DNA of 64,000 bases from Chroococcus sp. FPU101. GTDB lineage: Bacteria; Cyanobacteriota; Cyanobacteriia; Cyanobacteriales; Microcystaceae. This document shows, piece after piece, positions 7,481-18,500 of the stretch. How positions within the stretch are numbered: the stretch's first letter is position 1; every line of letters starts with the position of its first letter. The notes beneath the pieces are model-generated. The model saw only the letters and a program-made list of their open reading frames with translations, had not been told where the DNA came from and ran no database searches. The position numbers and the translations under genes were made by a program. The stretch lies in assembly GCF_017312365.1 (NCBI RefSeq), contig NZ_BLJI01000007.1:62001-126000 (forward strand), given 5' to 3'.

Positions 7481-10441
7481 TCATGCAAAAGCAAAATCAT
7501 TTACACTCAAATTCGCTGCTTGAATGTTCTGCAAGATCGCTAGGTTTTGCCCTAATGCGTTAAGAATTGTATTAGCCCCGTTTTGAGTTATGGTTAACGA
7601 ATTAAAGGTTAGATTGGTATTAGCAAAACCGATGACATCAGTACCTGCCGTGAAATCAGTAATAATATTCTCTTGATCGCTGAGATCCTCTTCGTCAGTA
7701 ACTATCCAGAATTGATCTACTCCTAAACCCCCTGTTATTAGATTATTGCCGCCACCTGAACCAACAAATAGGGTGTCATTGCCTGAACCTGCCAGAATGC
7801 GGTTATTAGCACCAGCAAACAGAATATCATCACCACTACCGAGGTCAATTCGGTTGCCACCAATAGCAAAAGTGACATCGACGGTATCATCACCACTACC
7901 TGTAAAGAGAATTTGCCCTTCGCCGACAAATCTTTTAGCATCAGGTCTAACACTATCAAATGTGTCATTACCTGGTGTTCCATAAGCGGTCGATGGAAGT
8001 GGTGTTTCAGGGGTTCCTAGTCGTGGATCAAGATTGAGTGGTTCGCTTAATTTGAGGGTAATGATTTCATTGTTGTCGATGTCAGACCCACGACCAATGG
8101 AGAAGGGATAATTATTATCGTTGGCAACCAGTAGGGTGGTTTCATCTAGAATGATCAGGTTTTCAATGGTGACAAAGGGAAACGTAAAAAGTTGACTACC
8201 ATCGCCATTGAGATCGTTAGGATCAGCAATATTCAGCAGATTGACCAATTCTTCTTTTTGGACGTAACCGTTTTGATCCGTTTGGGAAATATCAATCTTA
8301 TAAATTTTCTTGAACTGGGCTGCTGTACTTTGTCCATTATCCCGTTCAATGATTAGAAATTCGGTTTCGTTGATCGGGGTAAAATCACCGATCGCATGAC
8401 TGGCATTTTCTAATCCGTAGTAACCCACCAATTGATCAGCGAAGGTTTGAGTTGCTACGTCAAATTCATAGATCCGTAAAGCATTAGCCCGATCGCCTGT
8501 CACTACGCCTTCAAGTATTGGATAAAGGGTTTGGCGGTCTGGACTATAAGCCATTCCTTCAAAACCTTTAGAATTAGCCAGATTAGCGACAGCCGTTCCA
8601 GCTAGTACATCTGGATTACTCAGGGAGCGAACTTGATCCGCAACAATTTGATCTCGTACTTGATCGCCCGTTGCGGGAAAATCAGTAAAAAAGCCATCTA
8701 CTCCTAGTTGAATAAACTGTTGATATTCTTGTTCGGCCGTTTGTGGGGTTCCATCTGGGTTGAGGACAAGGAAACGTTCTTCATCGCGGAAGGTGTAGGG
8801 ATGGACTTGTAGCCCTGCTGCATGGGCATCTTCAATTACGGGTAAGATTTCCCCTGTCAGTTGTTCGCTAATTTCTGCAACCCCATCTCTATTACCATCA
8901 ACGGGTGTAGCTAAAGGTTCGGTTAGTACAAAAGTTCGTTTCCAAGGGCCAATCCCACTGGCATAGTTAGCAACAAAATCTGATAGGAGGTTTTGGCTAT
9001 CATCACCTTCTTGGTTAATCAAATCACCGTAGTTCGTTTCAGCAGTGATCACATTGCTGCCATAAACCGCAATTGGATCAAAATTCGGATCACTAAAATT
9101 TGCAACAATATCGTAGGGTTGAACATGGAATTCATCATACAATTGTACTAAAGGTGTCTTTTCTAGTTCAGTTCCTGCTAAAAGGTTGTTTTGGAGGTCT
9201 AAGAGGTTGGCGACTTCAAACGACTGGATAAAAATACGATCGGGATCGGTAAACCCTTGATCTAACAAAGTTTCGACTAGATTTTCCTCTAAAGATAGAT
9301 CCAAATCATCAAAGTAAGTTGGGTGTTTGGTTTCGGGATAAATACCGATTGTTTGACCCGTTTCAGCTTCTACTTGTTGGACAAGATCAATGATTTCATC
9401 TAAAGTTGGGATTTCGTACAAGTCGTTAAACTCTTGAGGGCGATAGGAACGAGGTTGACGCGCCCGTAAAGTTTTAATTTCTTCTAGAGTAAAATCATCG
9501 GCAAACCATCCACCAATTAGAGTACCATCCAGCATTTTAATGGTGACGCGATCGGCAAATTCAGCTAAGGTAGCGATGTTAGTGGTTGCTGATAGAACAA
9601 TCGGACTTCCTTGAGCATCTAACTTAATTGCACCATTTTCATCAAGTTCTACTTGAGCAAGAATTGGTTCATGACGGGCAATTAAAACGCCATCGCTAGT
9701 ACTGACAAGATCTGGCTCGATAAAATCTGCCCCTTGTTCAATAGCTCTTTTGTAAGCTTCTAGGGTATGTTCTGGTAACTCGCCACTAGCTCCACGATGA
9801 CCGATAACTAAAGGTTCCTGACCTTCTAGGGTATTCAGATTGGTAATATTAGGGGTAGCAATCGGAGCATCTAACAGAACGCCATTACTATCAAAATGGA
9901 GTAGATAGGGGCCAAATTCATCGCCGATCCAGATGGTGCCATCATCAGCAATGACGAGCGATTCTACGTCAAAATCGGTACCTGTAAGCAAGCGATCGTC
10001 GGTATTTTCATTAACAATATCAAAAGGAATTAAATTATTAGGATCGCCTAGTTGAATAAAATCTGTCCATTCAACTTCACCAGTCCCATTCGTTTCCGTT
10101 TTAAAATCTGGCTCGACTTTATAGATTCTTAGTAGAAAGTCAGCACTATTGGATTTTGCACCAAAACCGTTATCGGAGAGAAACCAGTAATTTCCATCAT
10201 TGGTAAATTGTACGCCACTAAAACCCTGTACAGGTTGGCTAGTAAAAGGTGTCTCACGATTTTCGGTGTCAATAAAATTACCCGATGATGGGCCAGGAGC
10301 AAAGGTATCAGCAGGTAGGGAAGCAAAACCGATTAATTCAACACTACCAGTAAGGGTTTCGCTTGGAGTTAAGTTGCTCCATTCTCCCCCAAGATTAAAA
10401 ATATATGCAGGTGTATCGGTTCGTCCATGAATAATCGTCAT
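7481..10441 (-). CDS. Glycerophosphodiester phosphodiesterase inserted in an esterase-like domain, Ca-binding C-terminus
   Basis: Large protein (986 residues), probably secreted, that would hydrolyse glycerophosphodiesters to glycerol-3-phosphate and an alcohol. The N-terminal ~200 residues resemble the esterase-like-of-phytase fold. A complete GDPD domain follows, starting at VIGHRGASGELPEHTLEAYK with the metal-binding pair in FIEPDL and the HEP motif. The esterase-like fold then resumes (GFEGMAYSPDRQTLYPILEG). The C-terminal ~150 residues contain glycine/aspartate repeats of the RTX type (GSGDDTVDV, GSGDDILFAG, GSGNDTLFVG), expected to bind calcium and serve type I secretion; no classical signal peptide is seen. 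A role in phosphate scavenging is inferred from the family. Confidence 0.85.
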   Translation of the reverse strand: MTIIHGRTDTPAYIFNLGGEWSNLTPSETLTGSVELIGFASLPADTFAPGPSSGNFIDTENRETPFTSQPVQGFSGVQFTNDGNYWFLSDNGFGAKSNSADFLLRIYKVEPDFKTETNGTGEVEWTDFIQLGDPNNLIPFDIVNENTDDRLLTGTDFDVESLVIADDGTIWIGDEFGPYLLHFDSNGVLLDAPIATPNITNLNTLEGQEPLVIGHRGASGELPEHTLEAYKRAIEQGADFIEPDLVSTSDGVLIARHEPILAQVELDENGAIKLDAQGSPIVLSATTNIATLAEFADRVTIKMLDGTLIGGWFADDFTLEEIKTLRARQPRSYRPQEFNDLYEIPTLDEIIDLVQQVEAETGQTIGIYPETKHPTYFDDLDLSLEENLVETLLDQGFTDPDRIFIQSFEVANLLDLQNNLLAGTELEKTPLVQLYDEFHVQPYDIVANFSDPNFDPIAVYGSNVITAETNYGDLINQEGDDSQNLLSDFVANYASGIGPWKRTFVLTEPLATPVDGNRDGVAEISEQLTGEILPVIEDAHAAGLQVHPYTFRDEERFLVLNPDGTPQTAEQEYQQFIQLGVDGFFTDFPATGDQVRDQIVADQVRSLSNPDVLAGTAVANLANSKGFEGMAYSPDRQTLYPILEGVVTGDRANALRIYEFDVATQTFADQLVGYYGLENASHAIGDFTPINETEFLIIERDNGQSTAAQFKKIYKIDISQTDQNGYVQKEELVNLLNIADPNDLNGDGSQLFTFPFVTIENLIILDETTLLVANDNNYPFSIGRGSDIDNNEIITLKLSEPLNLDPRLGTPETPLPSTAYGTPGNDTFDSVRPDAKRFVGEGQILFTGSGDDTVDVTFAIGGNRIDLGSGDDILFAGANNRILAGSGNDTLFVGSGGGNNLITGGLGVDQFWIVTDEEDLSDQENIITDFTAGTDVIGFANTNLTFNSLTITQNGANTILNALGQNLAILQNIQAANLSVNDFAFA

Positions 10442-11086
10442 CTTGTTTTACTCTTATGGGAAAATGTCTTGATGACTTTTTTAAGAAAGACAGCAGTTTT
10501 TTAGTCAATCAAGCATATTTTTACCAACTTAACTATTAGCAAGTTTCAGGATGCTTGACTAACGAGCAATTCCTGAGACTAGACTTTCAATAAGGTATAG
10601 AGCAAAATAGCTCGAAATGTAATTGATTACTAAAGACTCTCCATTACTTCTGTTTTTCCTAAAAAGTCATCTTTTACATTTACTAACTTCTCATAAAAAT
10701 CAAAAATGGAGGTTAAAAAAAGGATATCAATTTATTAATTTCTGGTTTACATTATGAGATGATGTTTATGTCAAAAAATGAATATGATTATCAATAATTT
10801 TAAACTTTCAATTGTTATGTATTATGTAATACTAGGCAACTATCTTAAGGAATAATTCTAAATCCTATAAAAAAGTGATAGAAAGACCAAACCCCTACAC
10901 TTATTTAAAAAGTCCTATCAATCAGATTTAGCATAGGCAATACTAAGAGAGATTAACTTAAAATATTTTTAACCCCTTTCTCTTTTTTTGTAGAAAGGGG
11001 TTAAAATGGTATCTCATTTCTGACAAATGGATGAGCCTGTGATTTCTCGCCCTTGTCAGATCAAGTTTTAACTATGATATGAATGT
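10442..11086. other. 645-bp AT-rich intergenic region
   Basis: No convincing coding frame was found. The only clear structure is the hairpin at 10967-11006, listed separately. The part next to 10442 should hold the promoter of the minus-strand phosphodiesterase gene, but no individual promoter element stands out. Confidence 0.5.
10967..11006 (-). terminator. Strong hairpin terminator downstream of the 117-residue gene
   Basis: A perfect 15-bp stem: TTTTAACCCCTTTCT at 10967-10981 pairs with AGAAAGGGGTTAAAA at 10992-11006. It lies 80 bp past the stop codon of the minus-strand gene and is followed in that direction by an A/T-rich run. Confidence 0.7.
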
Positions 11087-11440
11087 TTAACGATTAGAAA
11101 TATCTTGACCCGCATCTTTAGCATTTTCGCCTACTTCTTTGGCGGTTTCTTTAATACTGGTGGTAATTCCTTGTCCAAATTGCCCAAAGGCTTCTGCTGA
11201 ATCTCTAGTGATATTTTTGACTCGTTCACCTAAAGGTACATCCCCATCTGCTTCCGCTTTAAATTCACCCGTTGTTTTAGGTCTTTCCGATTTTACACTG
11301 GTTTCGTGTAATTGATCGCCAATTCTTTCGCCAATTGGTTCTTTAGCCTGTGCTGAATTGATATTGGTTGCCACAAGTAGCACCGCAAGTAAAGTAGCTG
11401 CAATCAAACGTTTTTTAAAAGAAGAAATTAGATTTCTCAT
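11087..11440 (-). CDS. Small exported protein of unknown function
   Basis: A 117-residue protein with a clear N-terminal signal peptide: basic start (MRNLISSFKKR), hydrophobic core (LIAATLLAVLLVATNI) and an AQA-type cleavage site near residue 32. The mature part is hydrophilic and helical, with alternating charged and alanine-rich stretches (RDSAEAFGQFGQG; ETAKEVGENAKDAGQDI), reminiscent of low-complexity stress-type or LEA-like proteins. No catalytic motif is visible. It is monocistronic, ends in a strong hairpin, and lies downstream of the phycocyanin operon on the same strand, separated from it by a terminator. I do not recognise a named family. Confidence 0.7.
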   Translation of the reverse strand: MRNLISSFKKRLIAATLLAVLLVATNINSAQAKEPIGERIGDQLHETSVKSERPKTTGEFKAEADGDVPLGERVKNITRDSAEAFGQFGQGITTSIKETAKEVGENAKDAGQDISNR

Positions 11441-11641
11441 TGTGATACTCCATTAATGGTTACAAGTTGTATTAGTTAGTTTTTAACCAATCATTTTTTT
11501 TCCACACCTGTTTAGATTAACGGTTCACTTTAGGTTTATTCCTCTCACCAAGGTTGTATTCTGCTTGGTCAAAAAGAGCATTTTTATCTTGAATAAAATT
11601 TAATAAATCTTGACATTTCGATTTTTTTATGCTCAAAAAGC

Positions 11642-11675
11642 AGTAAAGACGCTTCGTTCCGAAACGTCTCTACTC
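11642..11675 (-). terminator. Hairpin terminator of the phycocyanin operon
   Basis: An imperfect inverted repeat (AGTAAAGACG against CGTCTCTACT) lies just past the cpcD stop codon; in the minus direction it is followed by GCTTTTTGAG. Similar GTAAAGACG-type palindromes are common as interspersed repeats in cyanobacteria, so it may be a repeat recruited as a terminator. Confidence 0.55.
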
Positions 11676-11688
11676 TTGAAAATTGGAA

Positions 11689-11925
11689 TTATTCAGCATT
11701 CAAAGGCTGGATATTAATGATCGTGCCACCCATACGAGTGATGCGGCGCATTTCTTCGTTCATGCGGTTATAAGGAACTTTAATAAAAACATTACTGCTT
11801 TGACGAAATTGATAACTATTCTTATCATTTTCGTCATTTTGTTTAAGTCCTGCGACTTCGTAGACAAAGACGCGACTTGCAGAGGGGTTGCTATCTGCAC
11901 TTACCATAGCAGCTTGACCTAGCAT
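11689..11925 (-). CDS. cpcD: Phycobilisome rod capping linker CpcD
   Basis: Small linker (78 residues) that caps the distal end of phycocyanin rods in the phycobilisome on the cytoplasmic face of the thylakoid. Recognised by the CpcD fold (SRVFVYEVAGL near residue 18, VFIKVPYNRMNEEMRRITRM in the middle, GGTIINIQP at the end) and by its place as last gene of the cpc operon. The same CpcD-like module also forms the C-terminus of both upstream rod linkers ([18 protein letters not shown]). A 114-bp spacer with a stem-loop separates it from cpcC1, which probably lowers its expression relative to the upstream genes. Confidence 0.95.
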   Translation of the reverse strand: MLGQAAMVSADSNPSASRVFVYEVAGLKQNDENDKNSYQFRQSSNVFIKVPYNRMNEEMRRITRMGGTIINIQPLNAE

Positions 11926-11996
11926 AATTTTCTTTTCTCCTGGTGAGTTTTAAGCAATAATCAAGTATTAGGCTCAATTCTTATATCGATAAATAA

Positions 11997-12032
11997 GGAG
12001 ATAAAAGACCGTTTTTAGCGGCTTTTACCTCC
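11997..12032 (-). promoter_or_regulatory. Intercistronic stem-loop between cpcC1 and cpcD
   Basis: Inverted repeat with arms GGAGATAAAAG (11997-12007) and CTTTTACCTCC (12022-12032), one mismatch, in the cpcC1-cpcD spacer. It is placed to act as an attenuator or mRNA-stabilising hairpin that tunes cpcD output. Confidence 0.5.
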
Positions 12033-12039
12033 TCATCTT

Positions 12040-12921
12040 TTAAGCGTCGAGACTAGCGGGCGTAATACTCGCTACTTTTCCGCCGAGACGGTTGATTTGT
12101 TGTAAGGTGTTGTTGAGTTGTTCATAAGGGACAATCAAAGCCTTACTACTGCGTCTGACACTGGGATAGCCAGGTTTGCTAATGGCGGCAATTTCTACGC
12201 GATAGAGTTTGCCGACATCCCCAAACGCTACGTTACCACCTAATGCTTTAGTCGGTGTATTTCCTGCTTTAGATGGACGATATGCCCAACCGTTGTTATT
12301 ACCCGAAGGCCCAATAATCGCAGAAGCCGCATTTTGGGCTAATTCTGTACCTAAACGAGTGGTGCTACCTTCAATTTGAGAGCGATCGCTGTTAGCATAA
12401 CCCCGATACAAACGGAACATCCGCGTAAAACCGACGGTTTTTTGTCCAGTTTGAGTCGCAAAACCACGATAATAAGGGACTATATTTTCACCAAAGTTTT
12501 CGATATACTCATCAGAATCGATATAAGAATCGATATCCGCGTCATATCCTTGACTTTCGTATAAATCGAGGTGATAAATGACTTCAGATTCATCGTAGGG
12601 CGCACGACCTAACAGATGCTTGTAATTTAGTTCGATGACGCGGGTCTGAAAATTGCCATAAAAGAATTTTTTCTTGTACAATTCAGATTTAGCGACGGCA
12701 CGAACAAAGTCACGAACTGAAGTCGAACCATTGGTTAAAAGTGATTCAGCACTTTTGAGCCGTTCGGACTCCATGATATAATCGTTACCCAACACCTGAC
12801 GGTAAACGGCCCGAATGATGCCTTTTGCATCTTCTGTTGTCCAGTCGGGGCGGAGTTCTAAAGGTGTGGAGTCGCTAAATGCAGTGGTACCTAGACGGGA
12901 AGCTGCTGTGGTAATAGCCAC
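12040..12921 (-). CDS. cpcC: Phycobilisome rod linker polypeptide CpcC1
   Basis: Rod linker (293 residues) that joins phycocyanin hexamers into rods. The N-terminal Pfam-type linker domain spans about residues 20-180 ([36 protein letters not shown]-like [40 protein letters not shown]), and the last ~55 residues form a CpcD-like capping module. It is paralogous to the next gene upstream, about 60% identical by eye in the linker domain, showing an old tandem duplication. The spacer to that gene is only 26 bp plus a ribosome site, so the two are co-translated from one transcript. The family is certain; the C1/C2 naming follows gene order. Confidence 0.93.
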   Translation of the reverse strand: MAITTAASRLGTTAFSDSTPLELRPDWTTEDAKGIIRAVYRQVLGNDYIMESERLKSAESLLTNGSTSVRDFVRAVAKSELYKKKFFYGNFQTRVIELNYKHLLGRAPYDESEVIYHLDLYESQGYDADIDSYIDSDEYIENFGENIVPYYRGFATQTGQKTVGFTRMFRLYRGYANSDRSQIEGSTTRLGTELAQNAASAIIGPSGNNNGWAYRPSKAGNTPTKALGGNVAFGDVGKLYRVEIAAISKPGYPSVRRSSKALIVPYEQLNNTLQQINRLGGKVASITPASLDA

Positions 12922-12947
12922 GTTAGTTAGTCTCCTTTCAATGATGA

Positions 12948-13769
12948 TTAAGCTAATGTAATGCTGGCGACTTGGCCACCTTGACGGCTAATTTCTTGGA
13001 GTTTGTTGGATAGTTGTTCATAAGGAATGAGATATTCTTGGTTAGAACGACGAACACGGGTAGTACGTCCTGGTTTAGCACCTTGAATGACTCGCACGCG
13101 ATAGAACTTACCGCGATCGCCTCCTGATAATCCCGATAGTGCTTCTCCTGTTTCGCCAATATAGACGGGAGTTGCCGAGTTTTGGGCGACTTCTCGCACG
13201 AGTTTGGATTTAGTGCCGTTGCCCGATGTGCGATCGCTACTTGCATAGCCTCGATAAAGTTGGAAAATTCGGCTAAAACCAACGGTTTTTTGACCATTTT
13301 GCGTGGCAAAGCCGCGATAATAGGGAACAATCCAATCGCCAAAGTTTTCTTGATATTCAGCAGAATCAATATAGGAGTTGATTTCTGCTTCGTAGCCTTC
13401 TTGGTTATACAAGTCGGTATGGTAAGCAATTTCTGATTGATCGTAGGGCGCACGACCTAACAGATGCTTATAATTCAACTCAATAAATCGGTTTTGCGGT
13501 TGGGTGTAGAAGAATTTATTGCGATAGACTTCTGAAAGGGCTAAGGATCTGATAAAGTCTTTTACACTAATCGAACCGTTGCGGAGTAGTGATTCTGCGC
13601 TGGTTAATCGTTCGCTGGACATGAGGTGATCGTTGCCCATTACCTGACGATAAGCGGCACGAATCACGGCTTCTACGTCTTCTGCTGTGCGGTTTCCCCG
13701 TAATTCTACAGGATTAGCAGAGACATAGGGTTCATATCCTAGCCGTTGGGCGGCTGTTAAACTGCTCAT
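12948..13769 (-). CDS. cpcC: Phycobilisome rod linker polypeptide CpcC2
   Basis: Second rod linker of about 273 residues, first of the linker genes after cpcA. The preferred start is the ATG at 13769 ([15 protein letters not shown]) instead of the in-frame codon nine bases upstream, because the MSxxTAAxRLG start is typical of the family. It has the linker domain ([40 protein letters not shown]) and a C-terminal CpcD-like module ([18 protein letters not shown]). It assembles more peripheral or core-proximal phycocyanin discs; which one cannot be told from sequence. A perfect 8-bp stem-loop lies between cpcA and this gene. Confidence 0.93.
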   Translation of the reverse strand: MSSLTAAQRLGYEPYVSANPVELRGNRTAEDVEAVIRAAYRQVMGNDHLMSSERLTSAESLLRNGSISVKDFIRSLALSEVYRNKFFYTQPQNRFIELNYKHLLGRAPYDQSEIAYHTDLYNQEGYEAEINSYIDSAEYQENFGDWIVPYYRGFATQNGQKTVGFSRIFQLYRGYASSDRTSGNGTKSKLVREVAQNSATPVYIGETGEALSGLSGGDRGKFYRVRVIQGAKPGRTTRVRRSNQEYLIPYEQLSNKLQEISRQGGQVASITLA

Positions 13770-13808
13770 GAGTATCACCTAACTGTTACGTTTATATAGA
13801 TATAACAA

Positions 13809-13867
13809 GGCCTGGACAAACAGCCGATTGCTAACCCAATTGCTAACAACCTCCTGCTTTCCAGGCC
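13809..13867 (-). promoter_or_regulatory. Intercistronic stem-loop between cpcA and cpcC2
   Basis: Perfect 8-bp arms GGCCTGGA (13809-13816) and TCCAGGCC (13860-13867) enclose a 43-base loop, 20 bp past the cpcA stop. A stem-loop here is the usual way cyanobacterial cpc operons keep linker output well below that of cpcBA, by partial termination or differential mRNA stability. Confidence 0.6.
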
Positions 13868-13886
13868 GTTAATTCCCTAGATATGA

Positions 13887-14375
13887 CTAGCTTAGGGCGT
13901 TAATTGCATAGTCGAGGTAAGAGTTAGCTTCAACAGCAGGATCACCACTTAAACCGTGATTAGCTTTGATGTATTTGAGAGCTTCAACATACCAGCTAGG
14001 AGATAATTCAAAGGTACGGTTGATTTCGTCAATACCAGCAATCAAGTATTCATCCATGGGGCCTGTTCCACCAGCAACTAGACAGTAGGTTACCATGCGG
14101 AGGTAGTAACCGATGTCACGAGCGCATTTGTCTTTACCACGTTGGTCAGCCGCGTAGTTAGGGCCTTGCATTTGAGTGGTGTAGGGGAACTTGTTGTAGA
14201 CTGCTTGAGCAGCACCTTGGGTGAGTTGGCTTGATTTTTCGGTTAATGCTTTAGCAGCTTGTAAGCTTGCGTTAGCTTGACGGAAACGACCGAAAGCGGT
14301 TTGGATTTCGGTGCTGCTAAGGAAACGTCCTTGAGAATCAGCAGCAGAAATAGCTTCTGTTAAGGGGGTTTTCAT
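13887..14375 (-). CDS. cpcA: Phycocyanin alpha subunit
   Basis: Light-harvesting biliprotein, alpha subunit of C-phycocyanin, 162 residues from the ATG at 14375 ([10 protein letters not shown]); the six upstream in-frame codons are not part of the conserved protein. The chromophore-binding cysteine is Cys84 in [16 protein letters not shown]. It pairs with CpcB to form monomers that stack into discs. A ribosome site (GGGAGAT) precedes the chosen start. It lies 87 bp downstream of cpcB in the same operon. Confidence 0.98.
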   Translation of the reverse strand: MKTPLTEAISAADSQGRFLSSTEIQTAFGRFRQANASLQAAKALTEKSSQLTQGAAQAVYNKFPYTTQMQGPNYAADQRGKDKCARDIGYYLRMVTYCLVAGGTGPMDEYLIAGIDEINRTFELSPSWYVEALKYIKANHGLSGDPAVEANSYLDYAINALS

Positions 14376-14462
14376 GATGTTGGTATCTCCCAATTAAGTT
14401 TGCAAAGTTTTCCTACACGTTACAGACAGGCGGTATGCCAGTTAGGCGTTACTTAATATAAA

Positions 14463-14981
14463 TTAAGCAACAGCAGCAGCAGCCCGATCAAAGTAGCTAG
14501 AGATTTCAGCCATTAACGCACTGCAATCACCTTGAGTGATGCCGTTACGGTCGTTAGCGATCGCTAGAGCAGCTTCTTTCATTTTTTGAACACCAGAGGC
14601 AACGGAAGCACCAGGAACTCCTAAAGCTACATAGGTTTCACGTAGACCGTTTAAGCAACGATCTTCGAGTACACTAGCATCACCTGTGAAGGTAGCGTAG
14701 GTTACATAGCGTAAGATGATTTCCATGTCGCGTAAGCAAGCAGCCATGCGACGGCTGGTGTAAGCGTTTCCACCGGGAGCAATTAGTTGAGGCTGTTCAG
14801 CAAATAAAGAACGACCTGCATTAGCAACGATTGAAGAAGCGTTGCTGGTGATGCGGTTTACTGAATCCATACGCTTGTTGCTTTCTGCAACCATTTTGGT
14901 CAGTGCATCGAGTTGGTTGGAACTTAAGTATTCACCACGAGCATCAGCTTGAGCAACAACTCTTGTAAATGCGTCAAACAT
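14463..14981 (-). CDS. cpcB: Phycocyanin beta subunit
   Basis: Beta subunit of C-phycocyanin, 172 residues, first gene of the cpc operon. It carries two phycocyanobilin attachment cysteines, Cys82 ([11 protein letters not shown]) and Cys153 ([10 protein letters not shown]), and Asn72 in PGGNAYT, the residue that is N-methylated in this family. A good ribosome site (GGAGATAG) precedes the start. The gene is preceded by a long gene-free region that must hold the promoter of this highly expressed operon. Confidence 0.98.
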   Translation of the reverse strand: MFDAFTRVVAQADARGEYLSSNQLDALTKMVAESNKRMDSVNRITSNASSIVANAGRSLFAEQPQLIAPGGNAYTSRRMAACLRDMEIILRYVTYATFTGDASVLEDRCLNGLRETYVALGVPGASVASGVQKMKEAALAIANDRNGITQGDCSALMAEISSYFDRAAAAVA

Positions 14982-15500
14982 TGGATCTATCTCCTACTTG
15001 ACTTTAATTGATTATTTGAATTGATCCCCTTTTAGGGGTTTAGCTTTTTAGGTCACTTGGTTGGTGTACCTGAGAGACTATTTTAAAGGTTTTTTTGATC
15101 GTTTTCTCAGTTTGTTGTAACAAATCCTAAAAAAACTTTACCTTTGTCTCATAAACCTCGAAAAGGGGACAAACATTTAGTTTGTTTAACGTTGATTGTT
15201 ATTTTTACCCCTCAAATAATTTTTATACACTGCTATCGTGTCTTGATCTATTACGTCTTGTTAAGTTTTTTGCTGTTCTTGTGTAAAGAAATGTAAACAC
15301 TAAGTTAAAGGCGAGGAGGGTCATTTGGTAGTTTCTTCTCAAAAATTTAGATTTTCTTAATATTTTTGTCAAGAAACTTGATGTTAACCTACTTGATAGG
15401 CTAGTGTGTCACTTTTTGATCTAACACTTAGGCAGAGGCGCAAGATTAAGAACAGGATTAGGATTAAGGGATTATTCTGTCTGGTGTGACTTGCTGTACC
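14982..15500 (-). promoter_or_regulatory. Upstream region of the phycocyanin operon
   Basis: About 500 bp without a gene between divergent cpcB and the giant membrane protein gene. It holds the cpc promoter and probably a long untranslated leader. AT-rich; no riboswitch or small gene was recognised and no exact promoter is claimed. Confidence 0.5.
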
Positions 15501-18500
15501 ATGAATCCTGAGCCATCATCAAAGAAAATTCATCTGGAAATTAGGATTAACGCTACTAATCCTCTTTTACTAGAAGGTTTAGAGACATGGTTAAAGTTAG
15601 GTTTGATTAATGAAGCGCAAGTTAGAAAGATTAGTCAACAATATTTAATTTGTTCTTTGCCAACAGTGACTAGCTTATCTTCTGTTGATTCGCTACAGGT
15701 TGTTGAGTCAGAAAGTGTAACTCAATCAACTTCATCTAAAATCCGAACAAATCTTATTCAAACTTTTTTCAGTCAATTCATTACTTCTTTTCGAGAAGAA
15801 TTAAGTTTACGTTGGTTATTGTTTTTAGGCTTATTTCTAGTCATTGTTTCATCTGGCGTTTTAGCCGCTAGACAATGGCAAAATTTTTCGCCTATTGAAC
15901 AATATTTAATTCTCTGGTCTTATACCTTAGTCTTTTGGTTGATTGGTTTTTGGTCAAAACGACAAAATAATTTGCAACTGACTTCACAAACTTTACAAGC
16001 TATTACATTATTTCTAATACCGCTTAATTTTTGGGCTATGGATACTTTTCAATTATGGCAACAAAGTTTAGGAAGTGGAATTATTCTTACTGCAACTCTT
16101 AGTTTATTAGGAATTTATTATTATTCTCGTCAGACTAATTATAATCTCATTGGACAAGGTAACTATATTGTTTTAAATCTTTTACATTGGGGTTGGCTAA
16201 ATACAATATTTTCTATTTCGGCTATTTATTTTGGAACTGTTTTAACGGCGATTCATTTAACATTTTTGAAGACAAACGAACTTAAAAGAAATAACTTTAG
16301 CAAATTTTTACTAATCTATGGATTATCCATTTTATTAATTAGAGGAATCTTTTTTGTCAAATTATCTTTAGCCTCATTAGGTTTAGCAATTAGTCTTTGC
16401 GGATGGTTGCTTAGAAAACAAACTGAAAAAGTTACTCTTTTAGATAAAGTTTTAGATATTGTCGGTTTTATTTTACTGATTTACGGTTGGGTCATTGCTT
16501 TCTTTAATGGTGTAACTTGGCAAGCATTAGGAATTACCGCATTAGGTTTACATTATTTTTGGGAAAAATTACGCACAAATTGGAAATTAATCAATTTATT
16601 CGCTTTATTCATTATTGGTTTTCAAAGTTTGTTTTTGATAGAAGATTTAATCCCGATTGAAATCCGAAAGAATATTAATAACATTTGGTTGCAGTTTAGT
16701 CAAACTCCAGACTATTCTCTATCAATTTATAGTCTGACTTACTTTCCCTATATTTTACTTTGGGTTTGGTTTACAGGTTGGCTAGATCGTCAAGAAAAAC
16801 CAAAATTAGCTAGTTTTGGAGAATGGTTAACTCTCGGTTTAAGTATTTGTTTAACCAGTGTAAGTTTAGAATCAATTGCAGGACGATCGCTAAATTTATT
16901 ACTTTCTACAAGTACACTGGTTTATGTAATCTCATCTCGTTCTTTAAGAGTTCCATTAATTTATTTTACTCATGCACTTGGTTTGCTGACTATTATCTCT
17001 TGGATTGATTGGCGTTTTAGCTCTCTAAATTTAACTCAGTGGGGCTATTTTTTAATTTTATTAACAGTTGGTGAGTGGTTAAATAGTCTGCGTTATAAAC
17101 CGTTATTACCTCGCAATAAAAAACAATGGTTATTTTTAAGTAGTTGGCATTTTGGATTTATTTTATCCATCTTTAGTTTTTGGTCTTTTCTATTTTCATT
17201 AAATCAATATTTTGCTCAAGGAATAAAGCAATATAGTATTATAGCCTGGCTATTTATTCCAAGCTTTTTAACAATTATTGCAATCATAACGCGAAAAAAA
17301 CGCAGTAGACAAGCAGCTTTATTCAGTAGTTTTTCTTTTGTTTTTGCACAGTTTTTAACGCTTTGGCAACCTAGTATTAGATTAATAAGTTTGGGATATT
17401 CTGCAGGAGTAATGATTATTAATAGTTTTTACTACAAACGTCCACTTACAGCAAGACTACCTATTCTATTAATTTTTGTTCTGGGAACTTGTTGGATTTT
17501 TGAACAATGGTTGATAGAAGGAAATATAATCACAGCTTTCTTTTTACGAGAGTGGGTTTTATTCAGTGGAATTTATCTCACTTGTTTATGGTTAATTAAA
17601 AATTGGATTAAACAGCGATCAAATAGAATATCATCAATTTATACTATAGCATTAGAGCAAATTGCTAGTGTTCTTTGTATTTTTGAGTTATTTCGATTTA
17701 CTTTACATACTTTTTTATTAATCTTCAATGAATTTAATACATCTTGGCACTGGCTTGCAACAGCTATTTTAATCGCATTTAGTTTAGTTTATCGTTATTG
17801 GAAAGAACCCTTAGAAATCGCTGTTTATGGTTCGCTTTTATCTATTGAATTTGTAGTCATAGAAAGTGTTTATTTATTTAATGGCTCAAAATTAGTAATT
17901 TCTGCCATTAATCTATTTTTAGCTTTTGTTAGTTTTTATTTAACTCGTTTATTATTCTCTCAGTCTCCAAGATTTAGACAATTGAAGAGTTTACAGATCT
18001 CACCTTTATTATTTGCAGGAATGGTAATACTTTGGCGATTTGGAGAGTTTACAAGTTATACAGGTATATTAACTTTAGGCGTGGCGATTGTTGGGTTATG
18101 CGTCAGTAGTCGCTTTCCTCTAAATAAAGCTTTAATTTATTTATCTTTATTTGGTATTACTTTAGCCTTTCACGAAATCATTATTTATCAATTGTGGAAA
18201 AACATTAACTATTCATTAGCCAATGAGTTAATTAGTTTAAGTTTAATGCAAGTAGGTTTAGCTTGTATTTATCGATTATTCATCTGGTCAAGCAGAACAA
18301 GACAATTTGAAGCAATTCGTCATATCCCTTTAGGAATTTTAGAAAGAATTGCTGAGATCAACTGGGGAATTTCTATGATCCTTAAAATCTTAGCTTTAAT
18401 CAGTGCTGTCTTTTTAGTTCCTCAATCTTACCCTAATAGTATTCTTTTTTGTCTTACCTTGATAGTTTCTATTTATGCCTTATTTAAAGCACGTTATACA

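Noticed and set aside
12953-13453. Long open frame of 166 codons on the minus strand inside cpcC2
   Set aside because: It lies in another frame of a certain linker gene, has biased low-complexity composition and no homologous-looking motif; a shadow frame.
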